Shown here: piece by piece, positions 32,557-41,529 of the stretch
Layout of the letters: the number at the start of each line of letters is the position of its first letter
Numbering within the stretch: position 1 is the stretch's first letter
Assembly: GCF_001510715.1 (NCBI RefSeq)
Contig: NZ_LMTJ01000019.1
Coordinates: forward strand, 1-45,111
DNA length: 45,111 nt
Origin: Bacillus sp. FJAT-29814
GTDB taxonomy: Bacteria > Bacillota > Bacilli > Bacillales > Cytobacillaceae
Reading direction: 5' to 3'
Notes under the pieces: generated by a model
Database searches by the model: none
What the model saw: the letters and a program-made list of their open reading frames with translations, nothing else
Told to the model about the DNA's origin: nothing
Made by a program: the position numbers and the translations under genes

Positions 32557-33666
32557 ATGAGTAGAGTGACGGTTATTTTGGCCGATTCGGATTTGGGTTA
32601 TATCACGTCCGTGTCGAATTTTATTCGGACATCGGAGTTAAGCAGTCAATTGGCTGTGAAGTATTTTAGCAATCAGGCAGATTTAGAGGCGTATCTTGAG
32701 GGGACGACGCAGACGAATCTATTATTGACGACCGCGGAGCTGCTTCCGGAGAGCTCGGTCTCTGTTGAAACGGTGATTGTTCTGGCTGAGACGCCGAAGG
32801 ACCAGGTGCTCGGCAAGGAAAGTTTATTAAAATATCAATCTTTGACCTCCTTATTCTCAAAGGCGCTGGAAATTTATTATCAGCAGCATCAACTTGCCAA
32901 GCCGGTACGAAGTGCGGGTGGCAGCACGAAGGTAGTGTCCGTATATTCACCGATTGGCGGGTCTGGAAAAACGATCTTAGCCGTGAATCTGGCCCGGTTG
33001 ATCGCCAGTGAGGGACAGCGTGTCTTCTATCTAAATCTGGAATTGATCAGTTCGATGCCGCTGTTTTTCAAAACGGAGGAGGTGGCGGACTCATCCGAGG
33101 TGTTTTATTACTCCAAAGCAAGGCCGGAAGAGCTTGCTTATAAATTGGAAACCTTGACCCGGCGCGACCGCAATGTGGATTACTTCAATATTAAAAGCAT
33201 TCCCGAAGAGATGATTGATTTGGCCGCCAAGGATACCGAGGCCATCATCGGCGCGCTGGTGCAGAGGGATATGTACGACTATATCATCATCGACTTGGAT
33301 TCTTCTCTCGATGAGCGGGTGCTCGCTTCGCTAAGAATGAGCCAGCTGACCCTGTGGCCGCTTGTTGTCGATATTCAAAGCTTTTATAAAACGAAGATGG
33401 CGCTCGAGGGCTATAAGCGGATTCTTAAGGACGATGATTTGGAGCACAAGATTGCCTTTGTGCTGAACAAGTTTTTGGGTGAACGGCAGATTCCGGCTGA
33501 ACTCCACGAATTCGGTCTGGATACCTCGTTCGCGCTGCCATACGTCTCGGAGTGGAAGGCCGTCGGCAGTTCGCAATTACTGACGACCCACCCGTTTTAC
33601 AATGATCAAATCAGGAAGCTGTATCAATTGCTGCTGGAGCATAACCGAGGTGTTGAAATTGGTTGA
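32557..33666 (+). CDS. tadZ: TadZ/CpaE-like pilus assembly ATPase
   Basis: 369 residues. The N-terminal 120 residues look like a degenerate receiver domain (VILADSDLGYITSV). The C-terminal part is a MinD/ParA-type ATPase with P-loop SPIGGSGKTIL at 131-141. The first lysine of the deviant Walker A is replaced by Ile, so it may be a weak or inactive ATPase. DYIIIDLDSS is the second conserved motif. TadZ marks the cell site of Tad pilus assembly. First large gene of the locus; it overlaps tadA by 17 bp. Confidence 0.88.
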   Translation: MSRVTVILADSDLGYITSVSNFIRTSELSSQLAVKYFSNQADLEAYLEGTTQTNLLLTTAELLPESSVSVETVIVLAETPKDQVLGKESLLKYQSLTSLFSKALEIYYQQHQLAKPVRSAGGSTKVVSVYSPIGGSGKTILAVNLARLIASEGQRVFYLNLELISSMPLFFKTEEVADSSEVFYYSKARPEELAYKLETLTRRDRNVDYFNIKSIPEEMIDLAAKDTEAIIGALVQRDMYDYIIIDLDSSLDERVLASLRMSQLTLWPLVVDIQSFYKTKMALEGYKRILKDDDLEHKIAFVLNKFLGERQIPAELHEFGLDTSFALPYVSEWKAVGSSQLLTTHPFYNDQIRKLYQLLLEHNRGVEIG

Positions 33667-34909
33667 TGAAAAGATCGTCGAGGAGCTGCGGTCCAGGGTG
33701 CATGATATTGTCACCGCCTCGCCTTCCTTTGATGGTGAAGACGGCGACGAAAAAGTCTATGATCTGGTGGAAAAACATGTCCTGTTCTATTCGAGGGAGC
33801 ATTATTTAACAGCGAGCCAAAAGCAATGGCTGATTAAGCGGATTTACGCAACGCTAAGAGGGCTCGATGTGCTCCAGCCATTGCTGGACAATCCGGCGAT
33901 TACCGAAATTATGATTAACAGCCATGAGGAGATTTTTATCGAGCAGGAGGGGCAGATTTCCCAAGTGCCGGTCCGATTTGAAAGTGAGGAAAAACTCGAT
34001 CAGATTATCAAGCGGATTGTCGGCAAGGTGAACCGCGTTGTCAATGAAAGCACGCCGATTGTCGATGCCCGCCTTCTTGATGGCTCGCGGGTGAATGTTG
34101 TCCTACCGCCAATTTCCCTGAAGGGGCCGACGATGACGATCCGGAAGTTCCCGGAACAGCCGCTGCTAATTGAGGACTTGATTAAGTGGGGCGCCATTTC
34201 CAAGGAAGTAGCGGATTTTCTCCAACAGCTGGTCATTGCCAAATACAATGTTTTTATTGGCGGGGGAACAGGCTCCGGTAAAACAACTTTCCTCAATGTG
34301 CTGTCGAATTTTATTCCAAAGGATGAGCGAATTATCACGATTGAGGATTCGGCGGAGCTGCAAATCAAGAACGTTCCCAACCTAGTCAGCATGGAGACAC
34401 GTAATTCCAATACAGAGGGCAAAGGCGAAATTACCATACGGGATTTGATTAAAACCTCACTGCGGATGCGGCCTGACCGGATTGTCGTCGGAGAGGTGCG
34501 CGGCCCGGAGGCACTCGACATGCTGCAGGCCATGAATACTGGGCATGACGGCTCGCTATCGACCGGCCACGCCAACTCGATTGCCGATATGATAAGCCGG
34601 CTCGAGACGATGGTGCTAAGCGGCGCAAGTCTGCCGGTACCGGTCATCCGCTATCAGATCAGCTCGGCAATCGATATTATGGTGCATTTGGGCCGGCTCC
34701 GTGACAAGTCAAGGAAAGTGCTGGCAATTAGCGAGGTGCTCGGCGTCACCGACGGCGAGATCCAGCTCAATCCGCTGTACCAATTTGAAGAATATGACGA
34801 GGTGAACGGGAAGATTGTCGGAAAGCTCGTCCATACCGGGAACAAGCTTCATAACGAGCTCAAACTTCGGTCTGCCGGCATTCGCCCCAACTCTCTGAAG
34901 TATGAATAA
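33650..34909 (+). CDS. tadA: TadA/CpaF secretion ATPase
   Basis: 419-residue hexameric motor ATPase of the type II/IV secretion family. Walker A GGGTGSGKTTFLN, Asp box (RIITIEDSAEL), Walker B RIVVGEVRGPEALD and His box STGHANS are all present in order. It powers pilin polymerisation with TadB/TadC. The start is probably GTG 33650, 10 nt after GGAG (33636-33639) and inside the tadZ end; translational coupling is likely. C terminus complete. Confidence 0.93.
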   Translation: MLKLVDEKIVEELRSRVHDIVTASPSFDGEDGDEKVYDLVEKHVLFYSREHYLTASQKQWLIKRIYATLRGLDVLQPLLDNPAITEIMINSHEEIFIEQEGQISQVPVRFESEEKLDQIIKRIVGKVNRVVNESTPIVDARLLDGSRVNVVLPPISLKGPTMTIRKFPEQPLLIEDLIKWGAISKEVADFLQQLVIAKYNVFIGGGTGSGKTTFLNVLSNFIPKDERIITIEDSAELQIKNVPNLVSMETRNSNTEGKGEITIRDLIKTSLRMRPDRIVVGEVRGPEALDMLQAMNTGHDGSLSTGHANSIADMISRLETMVLSGASLPVPVIRYQISSAIDIMVHLGRLRDKSRKVLAISEVLGVTDGEIQLNPLYQFEEYDEVNGKIVGKLVHTGNKLHNELKLRSAGIRPNSLKYE

Positions 34910-34941
34910 AAAACCTGTAGTTCTAAAAGGAGGGCAGCATA

Positions 34942-35832
34942 ATGGAAATTATGATTGCGGCCGTGGTGATGGTGCTGCTGACGTTGCTCGGGTTTTTTAT
35001 CTATGACCGGCGGAAGGCCGCTCCGAAGGAGAAGCAGGATCCCGAGTTTGTTGAATATCAGCGAGCCAAAGCACGCAATACCGAGCTGATTCACTATGCC
35101 GACTACAAACTGACAAAGCAAGAATATGCGGCAGCCCTGTTGATGGGTGCCGGGTTCTTTTTCCTGGTTGGCTTTTTATTTTACAAAAATCCCATCGTTG
35201 CCCTGATTATTGCCTTATTAGGGTTTATTTTTCCAAAAGTTAGAAGGGTGCAGCTGCGCGACAAACGGAAGCGTGATTTGACACTGCAGTTTAAGAACAT
35301 GTTGTTTTCCTTGTCGTCATCACTGTCGGCGGGGAGTTCCGTTGAAAAGGCGCTAAAGGCGGTGAAAGCCGACCTTGGGCTTCTCTATCCTGACCCGAAT
35401 ACATACATTATCCGCGAACTTGATTTGATTAACCGGCGGATTGCCAATGGCGACCCGATTGAAAAGGTCATCCGGGAGTTCAGTGACCGCGCTGACATTG
35501 ACGATATCCAGAGTTTCTCCGATGTATTTACCGCCGCCACGAACACTGGTGGAGACTTGGTGGAAATCATCAGCCGGACGTCGATGATTATCACCGAGAA
35601 GCTGGAAATACAGCAGGAAATTCAGGTACTCGTGGCTGGAAAACGAATGGAATCGAACATTTTGATGGTAGCCCCGCTCATGATTATTGCCTTTATGACC
35701 TATGCCTCGGATGGCTATATGGAGCCGCTGTTTGCGTTTCCGGGGGCCGGGCCGGTGATCATGACGCTTTGTATGGGGATGTTGTGTTTTGTGTTTTGGG
35801 TCATTAAGAAAATCATGGACATAAAGGTGTGA
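34942..35832 (+). CDS. tadB: TadB-like pilus platform membrane protein
   Basis: 296 residues with the type II secretion F domain: LQFKNMLFSLSSSLSAGSSVEKALKAV (about 115-140) and a second helical part ending in AGKRMESNILMVAPLMII. One N-terminal span, two in the middle and two at the C terminus. It forms the membrane platform with TadC. AAAGGAGGG before ATG 34942; 4 nt separate it from tadC. Confidence 0.9.
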   Translation: MEIMIAAVVMVLLTLLGFFIYDRRKAAPKEKQDPEFVEYQRAKARNTELIHYADYKLTKQEYAAALLMGAGFFFLVGFLFYKNPIVALIIALLGFIFPKVRRVQLRDKRKRDLTLQFKNMLFSLSSSLSAGSSVEKALKAVKADLGLLYPDPNTYIIRELDLINRRIANGDPIEKVIREFSDRADIDDIQSFSDVFTAATNTGGDLVEIISRTSMIITEKLEIQQEIQVLVAGKRMESNILMVAPLMIIAFMTYASDGYMEPLFAFPGAGPVIMTLCMGMLCFVFWVIKKIMDIKV

Positions 35833-35836
35833 GCCG

Positions 35837-36700
35837 ATGCTTGGATACTATATTTATCTCGCCGTGATTGTCGTGGTTTTGCTCATACTCTATTTATTAA
35901 GTTTTAGGCGTTATCGCGAGTTTGTTCAGGAATACAAAGCTGATTTCAAGCTTACGGCACTGGCGCCGATGTCACTGCTGCTGATCGACCGCCTCAAGCT
36001 GATGCACCGGTTTCCCAATGTGTTGAGTGACATTCATCTGAAAATCCGCCAGCTGTATGACGAGCGGCGTGGCACCGAGTTTACGAAAATGCATCTCGCT
36101 GAGTGTATCTCGATGTTTCTGGTGATTGTACTGTTCAGCGCGATTTTTGGAGTTGCCGCCGATGGCAACCTTGGGATGGTGATTTTTGGTGTCGTTTTTG
36201 CTGTGCTCATTCCAATCGTGCTGACGCAGAAACTGACTGACCGGGTCAAGGAGCGGCAGGAGGACATCATTTTGGAACTTCCAGAGTTCGTCAACAAGCT
36301 AGTGCTGCTGGTAAATGCCGGGATGAATGTTGAAAAAGCAATCGTCCGTGCCGTCAGTCAAAAGAAGGATGCGGAGAAAAACTACTTATACCGCGAGCTG
36401 AAGCAGGTTGTCGCAGAAATTAACAACAACGGCAATTTCGCCGCAGCCATCGAGCAGTTCAACAAACGCTGCCGAATTCAAGAGGTGTCGGTGTTCGCCT
36501 CGACGCTCCTGCTCAATTACAACCGCGGCAGTGAACTCGTCATTGCACTCCGCGGCCTGTCGCGCGAGCTGTGGGAAAAGCGAAAAGCGGTCGCAAAAAT
36601 CCGCGGAGAGCAGGCTTCCACGAAGCTGGTGTTCCCAATGGTCATTATTTTTATTGTCATACTGGTTATGATTGGATATCCGGCTATGGCTTTAATGTAG
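35837..36700 (+). CDS. tadC: TadC-like pilus platform membrane protein
   Basis: 287 residues with the same F-domain design as TadB: LPEFVNKLVLLVNAGMNVEKAI near 147-168, then LRGLSRELWEKRKAVAKIRGEQASTKLVFPMVIIF toward the end. Spans near 3-22, 85-125 and the C terminus. AAAGGTG before ATG 35837. It is the second half of the platform that usually pairs with TadB. The 74 bp before the pilin gene hold only the pilin ribosome binding site. Confidence 0.9.
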   Translation: MLGYYIYLAVIVVVLLILYLLSFRRYREFVQEYKADFKLTALAPMSLLLIDRLKLMHRFPNVLSDIHLKIRQLYDERRGTEFTKMHLAECISMFLVIVLFSAIFGVAADGNLGMVIFGVVFAVLIPIVLTQKLTDRVKERQEDIILELPEFVNKLVLLVNAGMNVEKAIVRAVSQKKDAEKNYLYRELKQVVAEINNNGNFAAAIEQFNKRCRIQEVSVFASTLLLNYNRGSELVIALRGLSRELWEKRKAVAKIRGEQASTKLVFPMVIIFIVILVMIGYPAMALM

Positions 36701-36774
36701 TTAATTTTTGTCGTTCCACTCAAGGGAAGGCAAGTTAACAATCATAAATACATTTTTTTGGAGGTTGAAAGGGA

Positions 36775-36960
36775 ATGGGAGCGACTCAAGAGTTGATGCA
36801 AAATTTTTGGAATGACGAAGAAGGGATTGGTACAGTCGAGATTCTGCTGATTTTGGCGGTCCTCATTGCGCTTGCGCTGATTTTCAAAAATGAAATCACC
36901 GCGATGGTTAACAAAATTTTCGATGCCAACGGAAAGAAAGTCGACGACCTGATTAAGTAA
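36775..36960 (+). CDS. Flp/Tad-type IVb pilin
   Basis: 61 residues. The leader (16 residues, acidic end NDEE) is followed by G17, the cleavage point, then I18-G-T-V-E22; the E at +5 and the long hydrophobic helix are the type IVb pilin hallmark. A short polar tail follows. It should be processed by the prepilin peptidase at 41530 and polymerised by TadA/B/C. GGAGG 8 nt before ATG 36775 gives strong translation, as expected for a major subunit. Confidence 0.9.
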   Translation: MGATQELMQNFWNDEEGIGTVEILLILAVLIALALIFKNEITAMVNKIFDANGKKVDDLIK

Positions 36961-36962
36961 TC

Positions 36963-37640
36963 GTGAGAGATTACGAGAAAGAAAGAATGTGGGATAAGAT
37001 GCGTGCCGCTTTCTTAAAAAATGAAAAGGGAAGTTTTATCATTGAGGCTTCCCTAGTCTTTCCAATCATTTTTATTACGATCATCATGTTTTTATATTTA
37101 AGTATTTATATTTATGAGCATGCGCAATTGTATACCTACGCCAATAAGGCGGCCAACCGAATTGCTTACGCCTGGACCAACAGCAAAACAGATCCCGTCA
37201 CGTTCGAATTGAAGGCGCCGGGGGAAAGCGATGGCTTGTATTGGCGGCTGACCGATGATCGTATGCTCGGTTCGTTAATCGGGCTGTCCGGCGGGGATTC
37301 AGGTAGCATCAGTGTAGGTGGCAGCGGTAGCGGGCTTGTCGGAGAAAAACTCGCCAAATTCACAGGAGTTACGATTCCTGATTATGTCAAGGGCACTGTT
37401 TCCTATAAAAATGTCCTCGTGGAGAAAGCCGTGGTCGTCGAGCTGAACCGGCCGCTGAGCTTCCCCAAGGTTGTTGAAGATCTGCTTGGCAATGACGTCA
37501 AAGTAAAGGCAAGTGCGACGGTCACCGACCCGGTTGAATTCATCCGCACCATCGAATTGATTAAACTATACGGGCAAGAGCTGCAGGACAGCGGGGTGTC
37601 AGCTATTTTACAAAAACAAAAAGGTGCGGAAAAGAAATAG
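36963..37640 (+). CDS. TadE-like pseudopilin (first copy)
   Basis: 225 residues from GTG 36963 (2 nt after the pilin stop). The motif NEKG-SFIIE (cleavage G, E at +5) and the following hydrophobic helix make it a TadE-type pseudopilin. The C-terminal domain is beta-rich with Gly/Ser stretches (GGDSGSISVGGSGSG). In-frame ATGs at 36987 and 36999 are alternative starts; none has a good ribosome binding site, so coupling to the pilin gene is likely. Confidence 0.82.
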   Translation: MRDYEKERMWDKMRAAFLKNEKGSFIIEASLVFPIIFITIIMFLYLSIYIYEHAQLYTYANKAANRIAYAWTNSKTDPVTFELKAPGESDGLYWRLTDDRMLGSLIGLSGGDSGSISVGGSGSGLVGEKLAKFTGVTIPDYVKGTVSYKNVLVEKAVVVELNRPLSFPKVVEDLLGNDVKVKASATVTDPVEFIRTIELIKLYGQELQDSGVSAILQKQKGAEKK

Positions 37641-37677
37641 AGGTGGTTTCTCGCTCTCTAGTTTCGGAGGGATTTGT

Positions 37678-39921
37678 TTGAGAACTTTTTTTAAATCTGA
37701 AAAGGGCGTTGTTTCTGTTTTTTTAACACTGATTATTTTGGTTGTGTTTGTGTTTCATGCAGTGTTAATTGACTATGCCCGGATTGTGATTGCCGAAAAG
37801 CAAACAGAACGGGCGGTCAAGGCAGCCTCCCGGTCGGTGATGTCTTCGTTTGATAACAGTCTCGTGCCTTATGGGCTTTACGGCCAAACCGGGGAAGCGG
37901 CAAAGATTTTTGAAAAAGTTGTCAAAAACAACTTGGCAGAGGAGAATCCGACTACGTTCCAATTTATCGATACCAAGGCTGAATCCACATCGGTAGCGAT
38001 GTCAGGCAAGGAATACACGCTCGGAAACCTCGATGTCTTTGAAGAACAGCTATTGCAGCAGATGAAATACATGGCCCCAGTTGAATTTACGAAAATCATG
38101 CTGGAAAAATTCAAGCTTTTGGATTTGCAGCAGGATGTGCAGGAAGTGGACACCTTTATTGATGTGATGAGCAAGGTCGAACCGCTATACAATGACCGTG
38201 AGAAGGCTCTCGATCACCTTGATGATGAGATTGCCTCCGATAAATTGCTGTCCGCGATCAAGAAAAAGCTCGAAGACAAGGACATCACGGAAATTATTGA
38301 GGCCACCCGCAGTGAACTGCCGGCCGATGAGCGTTATATCGTCAGTCTCGGCAATATCGCAGTTCTTGATGATATTGTCAGCATGTCGGCGTTGGCCGCG
38401 TTTGCGATTACTGCGTTGAAGAAGAAGGAAGCAGAGCTTGAGAGCCTGAAGGCAGCCGGGGAAGACACCGCCGAACTGGAGCAGCAAATCAAGGACCTGC
38501 AAAAGGCAATCGATGCCTATAAAGACGAGTCGCAAAAGCTGGTTGAGAAGGTATATAACCACTTTAACGGCATGTCTAACGGCAAAACCGGTGCCATCAA
38601 AAAGGCGTTGGAATATTTAAATACGGCGATTGAGAAAAACAACAAGATTAAAGCGATTGTTGACGACGCGATGGCCAAAAACGGAGGCTCGATGCCGGAT
38701 GGAGTATCGCTGACCGACATGTTTTATGATCCGGCAATCCTTGAAGGCTGGAAGACGAAGCTGATGACGGTCAAAGACCATGTCGATCCGCTGAGCACGG
38801 CAGCTGAATCGGTGAAATCCGCGTTTAATGTGATTAAGTGGGAGGACCCGGTGTCGGTTACCAAGTTTGCCGCGACGATTATTGGCGATATCATCATTAT
38901 GCGCGAGCGCCTGCCAAAGGCGAAAGCAGCAGCGGTTGATGTACATAAAGTATTTCATGAGCAGCGCGTGCGGATGACCCCGGAGCAGAAGGATCTGAAA
39001 GACAAAAAGGAAAAGGAAGCCAATGGTGGTGTGGACACCGTGAAGAAGGAAATGGAGGCCATTGAAGCGGCAGCCGTCGAGGATGCTACCTACCAATCAG
39101 TACACAATAAATTTTTGGCATATCAAAGTATGAATAAGGCGATTTCCGATGCCAAGGAGGAATTGGCTAAGCTCGATGATTATGAGGGTGCCGCTGATTC
39201 CGCGCTGAATATTTTTTCAAAAATGATGAAGGCCGTCCAGGATGGACTTTATGGCTTACGCGACGAATTGTATGTCAATGAGTATATTTTGAAACATTTT
39301 AACAGCAGCGAACCATACGATGTCACAAAATATGAATCGTACTTGTTCGTCAATAAAGAGATTGAGTATATCATGTACGGTTATAACGTGCCGTATATGA
39401 ACTATGCAGCCGCCTATTCGCAGCTGTTTGCGATGCGGTTTGCCATCAATATTGTCGACCAGATGATGAACCCGGCCAATAAGGCATTAGGTCATCCTGT
39501 GCTTGTATTCGTGGTAGTTGTCGCGGGGGCATTGTTAAAAACGATTGAAGAAATGAGCGACTTGACAACAAAGGTAACGGACATAGATTTTTTACCAACG
39601 AGGATAGCGAACAAACTTGGTGCCGGGAAAGCGCCGGGAATGGGCCTTAAAGTAAACTACCGTGATCATTTACGGTTCTTCCTGTTAATTAACGGCAGCC
39701 ATGATAATAAATTAATGCGCACGCAGGCAGTGATTGATCACAAAACTGGAGTCAATTTGGGAGAGCGCCCTGTTCAAGTAGTCGGTAAAGCCACCAGCAC
39801 CGTCAAGCTCTGGTTCCTGCCCGGTGTGATGGATATGCTCGGCCATGGCGGGATCCTCAACGGCCACGTAGTCGACAAAAACCGCTTCGAATTCACAAAA
39901 AAGGCGGCTTACTCCTATTAG
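37678..39921 (+). CDS. Large DUF5702-like (TadG-related) surface protein
   Basis: 747 residues. N terminus SEKG-VVSVF followed by one helix, as in Tad/TadE-like proteins, but +5 is Phe, not Glu, so peptidase processing is doubtful. The rest is extracytoplasmic and mostly helical, with coiled-coil-like stretches near 240-310 (KKEAELESLKAAGED) and 440-520, and a more folded C-terminal 170 residues. I recognise it as DUF5702-like from context and shape, not from a known activity. The start TTG 37678 is 6 nt after GGAGGG (37666-37671). Confidence 0.75.
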   Translation: MRTFFKSEKGVVSVFLTLIILVVFVFHAVLIDYARIVIAEKQTERAVKAASRSVMSSFDNSLVPYGLYGQTGEAAKIFEKVVKNNLAEENPTTFQFIDTKAESTSVAMSGKEYTLGNLDVFEEQLLQQMKYMAPVEFTKIMLEKFKLLDLQQDVQEVDTFIDVMSKVEPLYNDREKALDHLDDEIASDKLLSAIKKKLEDKDITEIIEATRSELPADERYIVSLGNIAVLDDIVSMSALAAFAITALKKKEAELESLKAAGEDTAELEQQIKDLQKAIDAYKDESQKLVEKVYNHFNGMSNGKTGAIKKALEYLNTAIEKNNKIKAIVDDAMAKNGGSMPDGVSLTDMFYDPAILEGWKTKLMTVKDHVDPLSTAAESVKSAFNVIKWEDPVSVTKFAATIIGDIIIMRERLPKAKAAAVDVHKVFHEQRVRMTPEQKDLKDKKEKEANGGVDTVKKEMEAIEAAAVEDATYQSVHNKFLAYQSMNKAISDAKEELAKLDDYEGAADSALNIFSKMMKAVQDGLYGLRDELYVNEYILKHFNSSEPYDVTKYESYLFVNKEIEYIMYGYNVPYMNYAAAYSQLFAMRFAINIVDQMMNPANKALGHPVLVFVVVVAGALLKTIEEMSDLTTKVTDIDFLPTRIANKLGAGKAPGMGLKVNYRDHLRFFLLINGSHDNKLMRTQAVIDHKTGVNLGERPVQVVGKATSTVKLWFLPGVMDMLGHGGILNGHVVDKNRFEFTKKAAYSY

Positions 39922-39950
39922 CGGAGGACGTTTCTGGCAACTGAACAGTG

Positions 39951-40145
39951 TTATCCACAAGTTGGGGAGAGTTATCCGAAGTTGAGGAGAGTTATCCGCA
40001 AATTGTGGAGAGTTATCTGCAAATTGGAGTGTTATGCGCAAGTTGTCGTGGGTTATCCACAAGTTGGAGAGTGTTATGCGCAAGCTGTCGCGGGCTATCC
40101 GCAAGTTGAGGAGTGTTATCCACAAGTTGAAGCTTGTCATCCGCC
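39951..40145. repeat. Ten-copy array of DnaA-box-like 9-mers, 21-bp period
   Basis: TTATCC(A/G)CA-type 9-mers start at 39951, 39972, 39992, 40013, 40032, 40053, 40074, 40095, 40116 and 40137, with spacings of 21, 20, 21, 19, 21, 21, 21, 21 and 21 bp. Copies at 39951, 40053 and 40116 are exactly TTATCCACA, the DnaA box. Others are TTATCCGCA, TTATGCGCA, TTATCTGCA, CTATCCGCA and so on. Between them AAGTTG and GAG recur. The array lies between the stop of the DUF5702-like gene and the second tadE-like gene. It is open for translation in one frame, which is a by-product of the 21-bp period. Confidence 0.9.
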
Positions 40146-40182
40146 AAATAGTAAGTCACTTTCAAGGAAGGGAGCGAAGATA

Positions 40183-40815
40183 GTGTTGTTCAAACGTGAA
40201 GAAGGCAGTATTGTGGTTGAAGCTTCATTAGTCCTCCCTTTCTTTTTGATGTTTATCATCTTTCTTACATCGATGATCAAGCTGGCGATCTATGACACCG
40301 CGCTCGACCATGCTACTGCGGAGGCTACGAAACAAATTGCCACCCATTTGTATCCGGTGGCGCTGATCAAGGACGCCGCTGCGGATAGGATTAAGAAGAC
40401 GCCGGTGGGAGAACAGTTTTCGACTTATAAAGGAAAGTTCGACGATATCAAGAGCTTTTTTGAAAGCAACATTAATCTCATCAGCGGCCTATTCAATTCC
40501 CAGATCGGCAAATCGTATAATATGGGGATGGAAAAATTGAACAGTATTCTCCCGAATGGTTCCGGGGTAAAGGAAATGGTGGAAGGGGAAGCGGCGCCGT
40601 TATTCAGCCCGATTGTCCGCCATTACCTCGATATCAATATCGGCAATGAAGACGACCTGAAGGTGACGAAGGTAACATTACCGAGTCTAATCACCGGCGG
40701 GGATGCCTATTTTGGCATCGAAGTAACGTATAAGCTTAATCTGCCGCTGCCATTCATTGAAAAAGAAGTGGAAATCAAAAAACGTGCCTACGAGCGGGTT
40801 TGGATTGGAAAGTAG
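40183..40815 (+). CDS. TadE-like pseudopilin (second copy)
   Basis: 210 residues from GTG 40183, 9 nt after AAGGAAGGG (40165-40173). A longer open frame back to 39982 only translates the repeat array and is rejected. The motif REEG-SIVVE (E at +5) and the helix ASLVLPFFLMFIIFL are the TadE signature. The C-terminal domain differs from that of the first copy and ends with a basic KKRAYERVWIGK. It is probably a minor pilus component. Confidence 0.85.
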   Translation: MLFKREEGSIVVEASLVLPFFLMFIIFLTSMIKLAIYDTALDHATAEATKQIATHLYPVALIKDAAADRIKKTPVGEQFSTYKGKFDDIKSFFESNINLISGLFNSQIGKSYNMGMEKLNSILPNGSGVKEMVEGEAAPLFSPIVRHYLDINIGNEDDLKVTKVTLPSLITGGDAYFGIEVTYKLNLPLPFIEKEVEIKKRAYERVWIGK

Positions 40816-40835
40816 AACCAAGAGGAGGGATAATC

Positions 40836-41399
40836 ATGAAAAAATGGACGACTGTACTATCAAGTGTTCTGGCCATTTCTCTATTAGCGGCCTGCGGGAA
40901 TGATGAGGATGCCGGCAAAGCACCAGATTCCAAGGCTGCGGAAACGACGGCGCCTGCGAAGGACAACAAGGACAACAGCAGCAAAACGGCTGAGCCTGCG
41001 AAAAAGGGCAGCAAGCTCAACTTAAATCAGTCAGCCAAAATTGAATCGACTCTTGGAGAGTACGAAATGACTGTCAAGAGTGTGAAAAAGATCGATGAGG
41101 TGGAAGGCTTTAAGGCGGAGCGTGATTTGCTCCTAGAACTAGAGGTAGTAGTCAAAAACCTTAAAGACAAGGAGCTATTACTACCACTGCTCAGTGATAA
41201 CCGGATTATCAACGAGAAATCTTCGCGCGGATTTGACACTTTACAGGTACTTGATGGGAAGGAAGACCGCACGATTGAGCCAAACCAAACGGTGACCCTT
41301 AATTTGGCCTTTGACGTCGAAGAAGCGTCCCAATACGAGTTCGTCCATGGCAACGGGATTACGATTGACGAAGTAGCTTGGCAATTTAAGGCTCAATAA
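40836..41399 (+). CDS. DUF4352-type lipoprotein in the Tad locus
   Basis: 187 residues. Lipobox LLAAC (Cys near 21), a Lys/Ala/Glu-rich linker (25-60), then a beta-sandwich-like domain (LGEYEMTVKSVKKIDEVEGF to the end) of the DUF4352 kind often found in Bacillus lipoproteins. AGAGGAGGG precedes ATG 40836. It is 20 nt after the pseudopilin gene and is followed by a terminator. Role in pilus assembly unknown. Confidence 0.78.
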   Translation: MKKWTTVLSSVLAISLLAACGNDEDAGKAPDSKAAETTAPAKDNKDNSSKTAEPAKKGSKLNLNQSAKIESTLGEYEMTVKSVKKIDEVEGFKAERDLLLELEVVVKNLKDKELLLPLLSDNRIINEKSSRGFDTLQVLDGKEDRTIEPNQTVTLNLAFDVEEASQYEFVHGNGITIDEVAWQFKAQ

Positions 41400-41420
41400 C
41401 CCGCGATTTCAGCGGGTTTT
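41398..41420 (+). terminator. Terminator within the Tad locus
   Basis: AACCCGC (41398-41404) pairs with GCGGGTT (41412-41418), followed by TT. Short stem; it may be partial. The 110 bp after it probably hold a second promoter, not identified. Confidence 0.7.
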
Positions 41421-41529
41421 CCTGGTTGTAGTAGTAGAGAGAGAAAACCCTAGTTGATAGGGGCTGGTTTGAAAATTGAATCCCGCTTCGCACGTTTATT
41501 AGGGATACATAGTAGAAAGGGGGATCTAT

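Noticed and set aside
39712..40140. Minus-strand open frame of 142 codons across the repeat array
   Set aside because: Same by-product of the 21-bp period, no ribosome binding site, overlaps a real gene.
39951..40145. Replication origin suggested by TTATCCACA boxes
   Set aside because: No dnaA, dnaN or gyrase genes nearby and no AT-rich unwinding region; the boxes are a tight periodic repeat, not the spaced clusters of oriC.
39982..40182. N-terminal extension of the second TadE-like protein through the repeat array
   Set aside because: The peptide only repeats 7-residue units made by the 21-bp repeat; the ribosome binding site is at 40165-40173 before GTG 40183.
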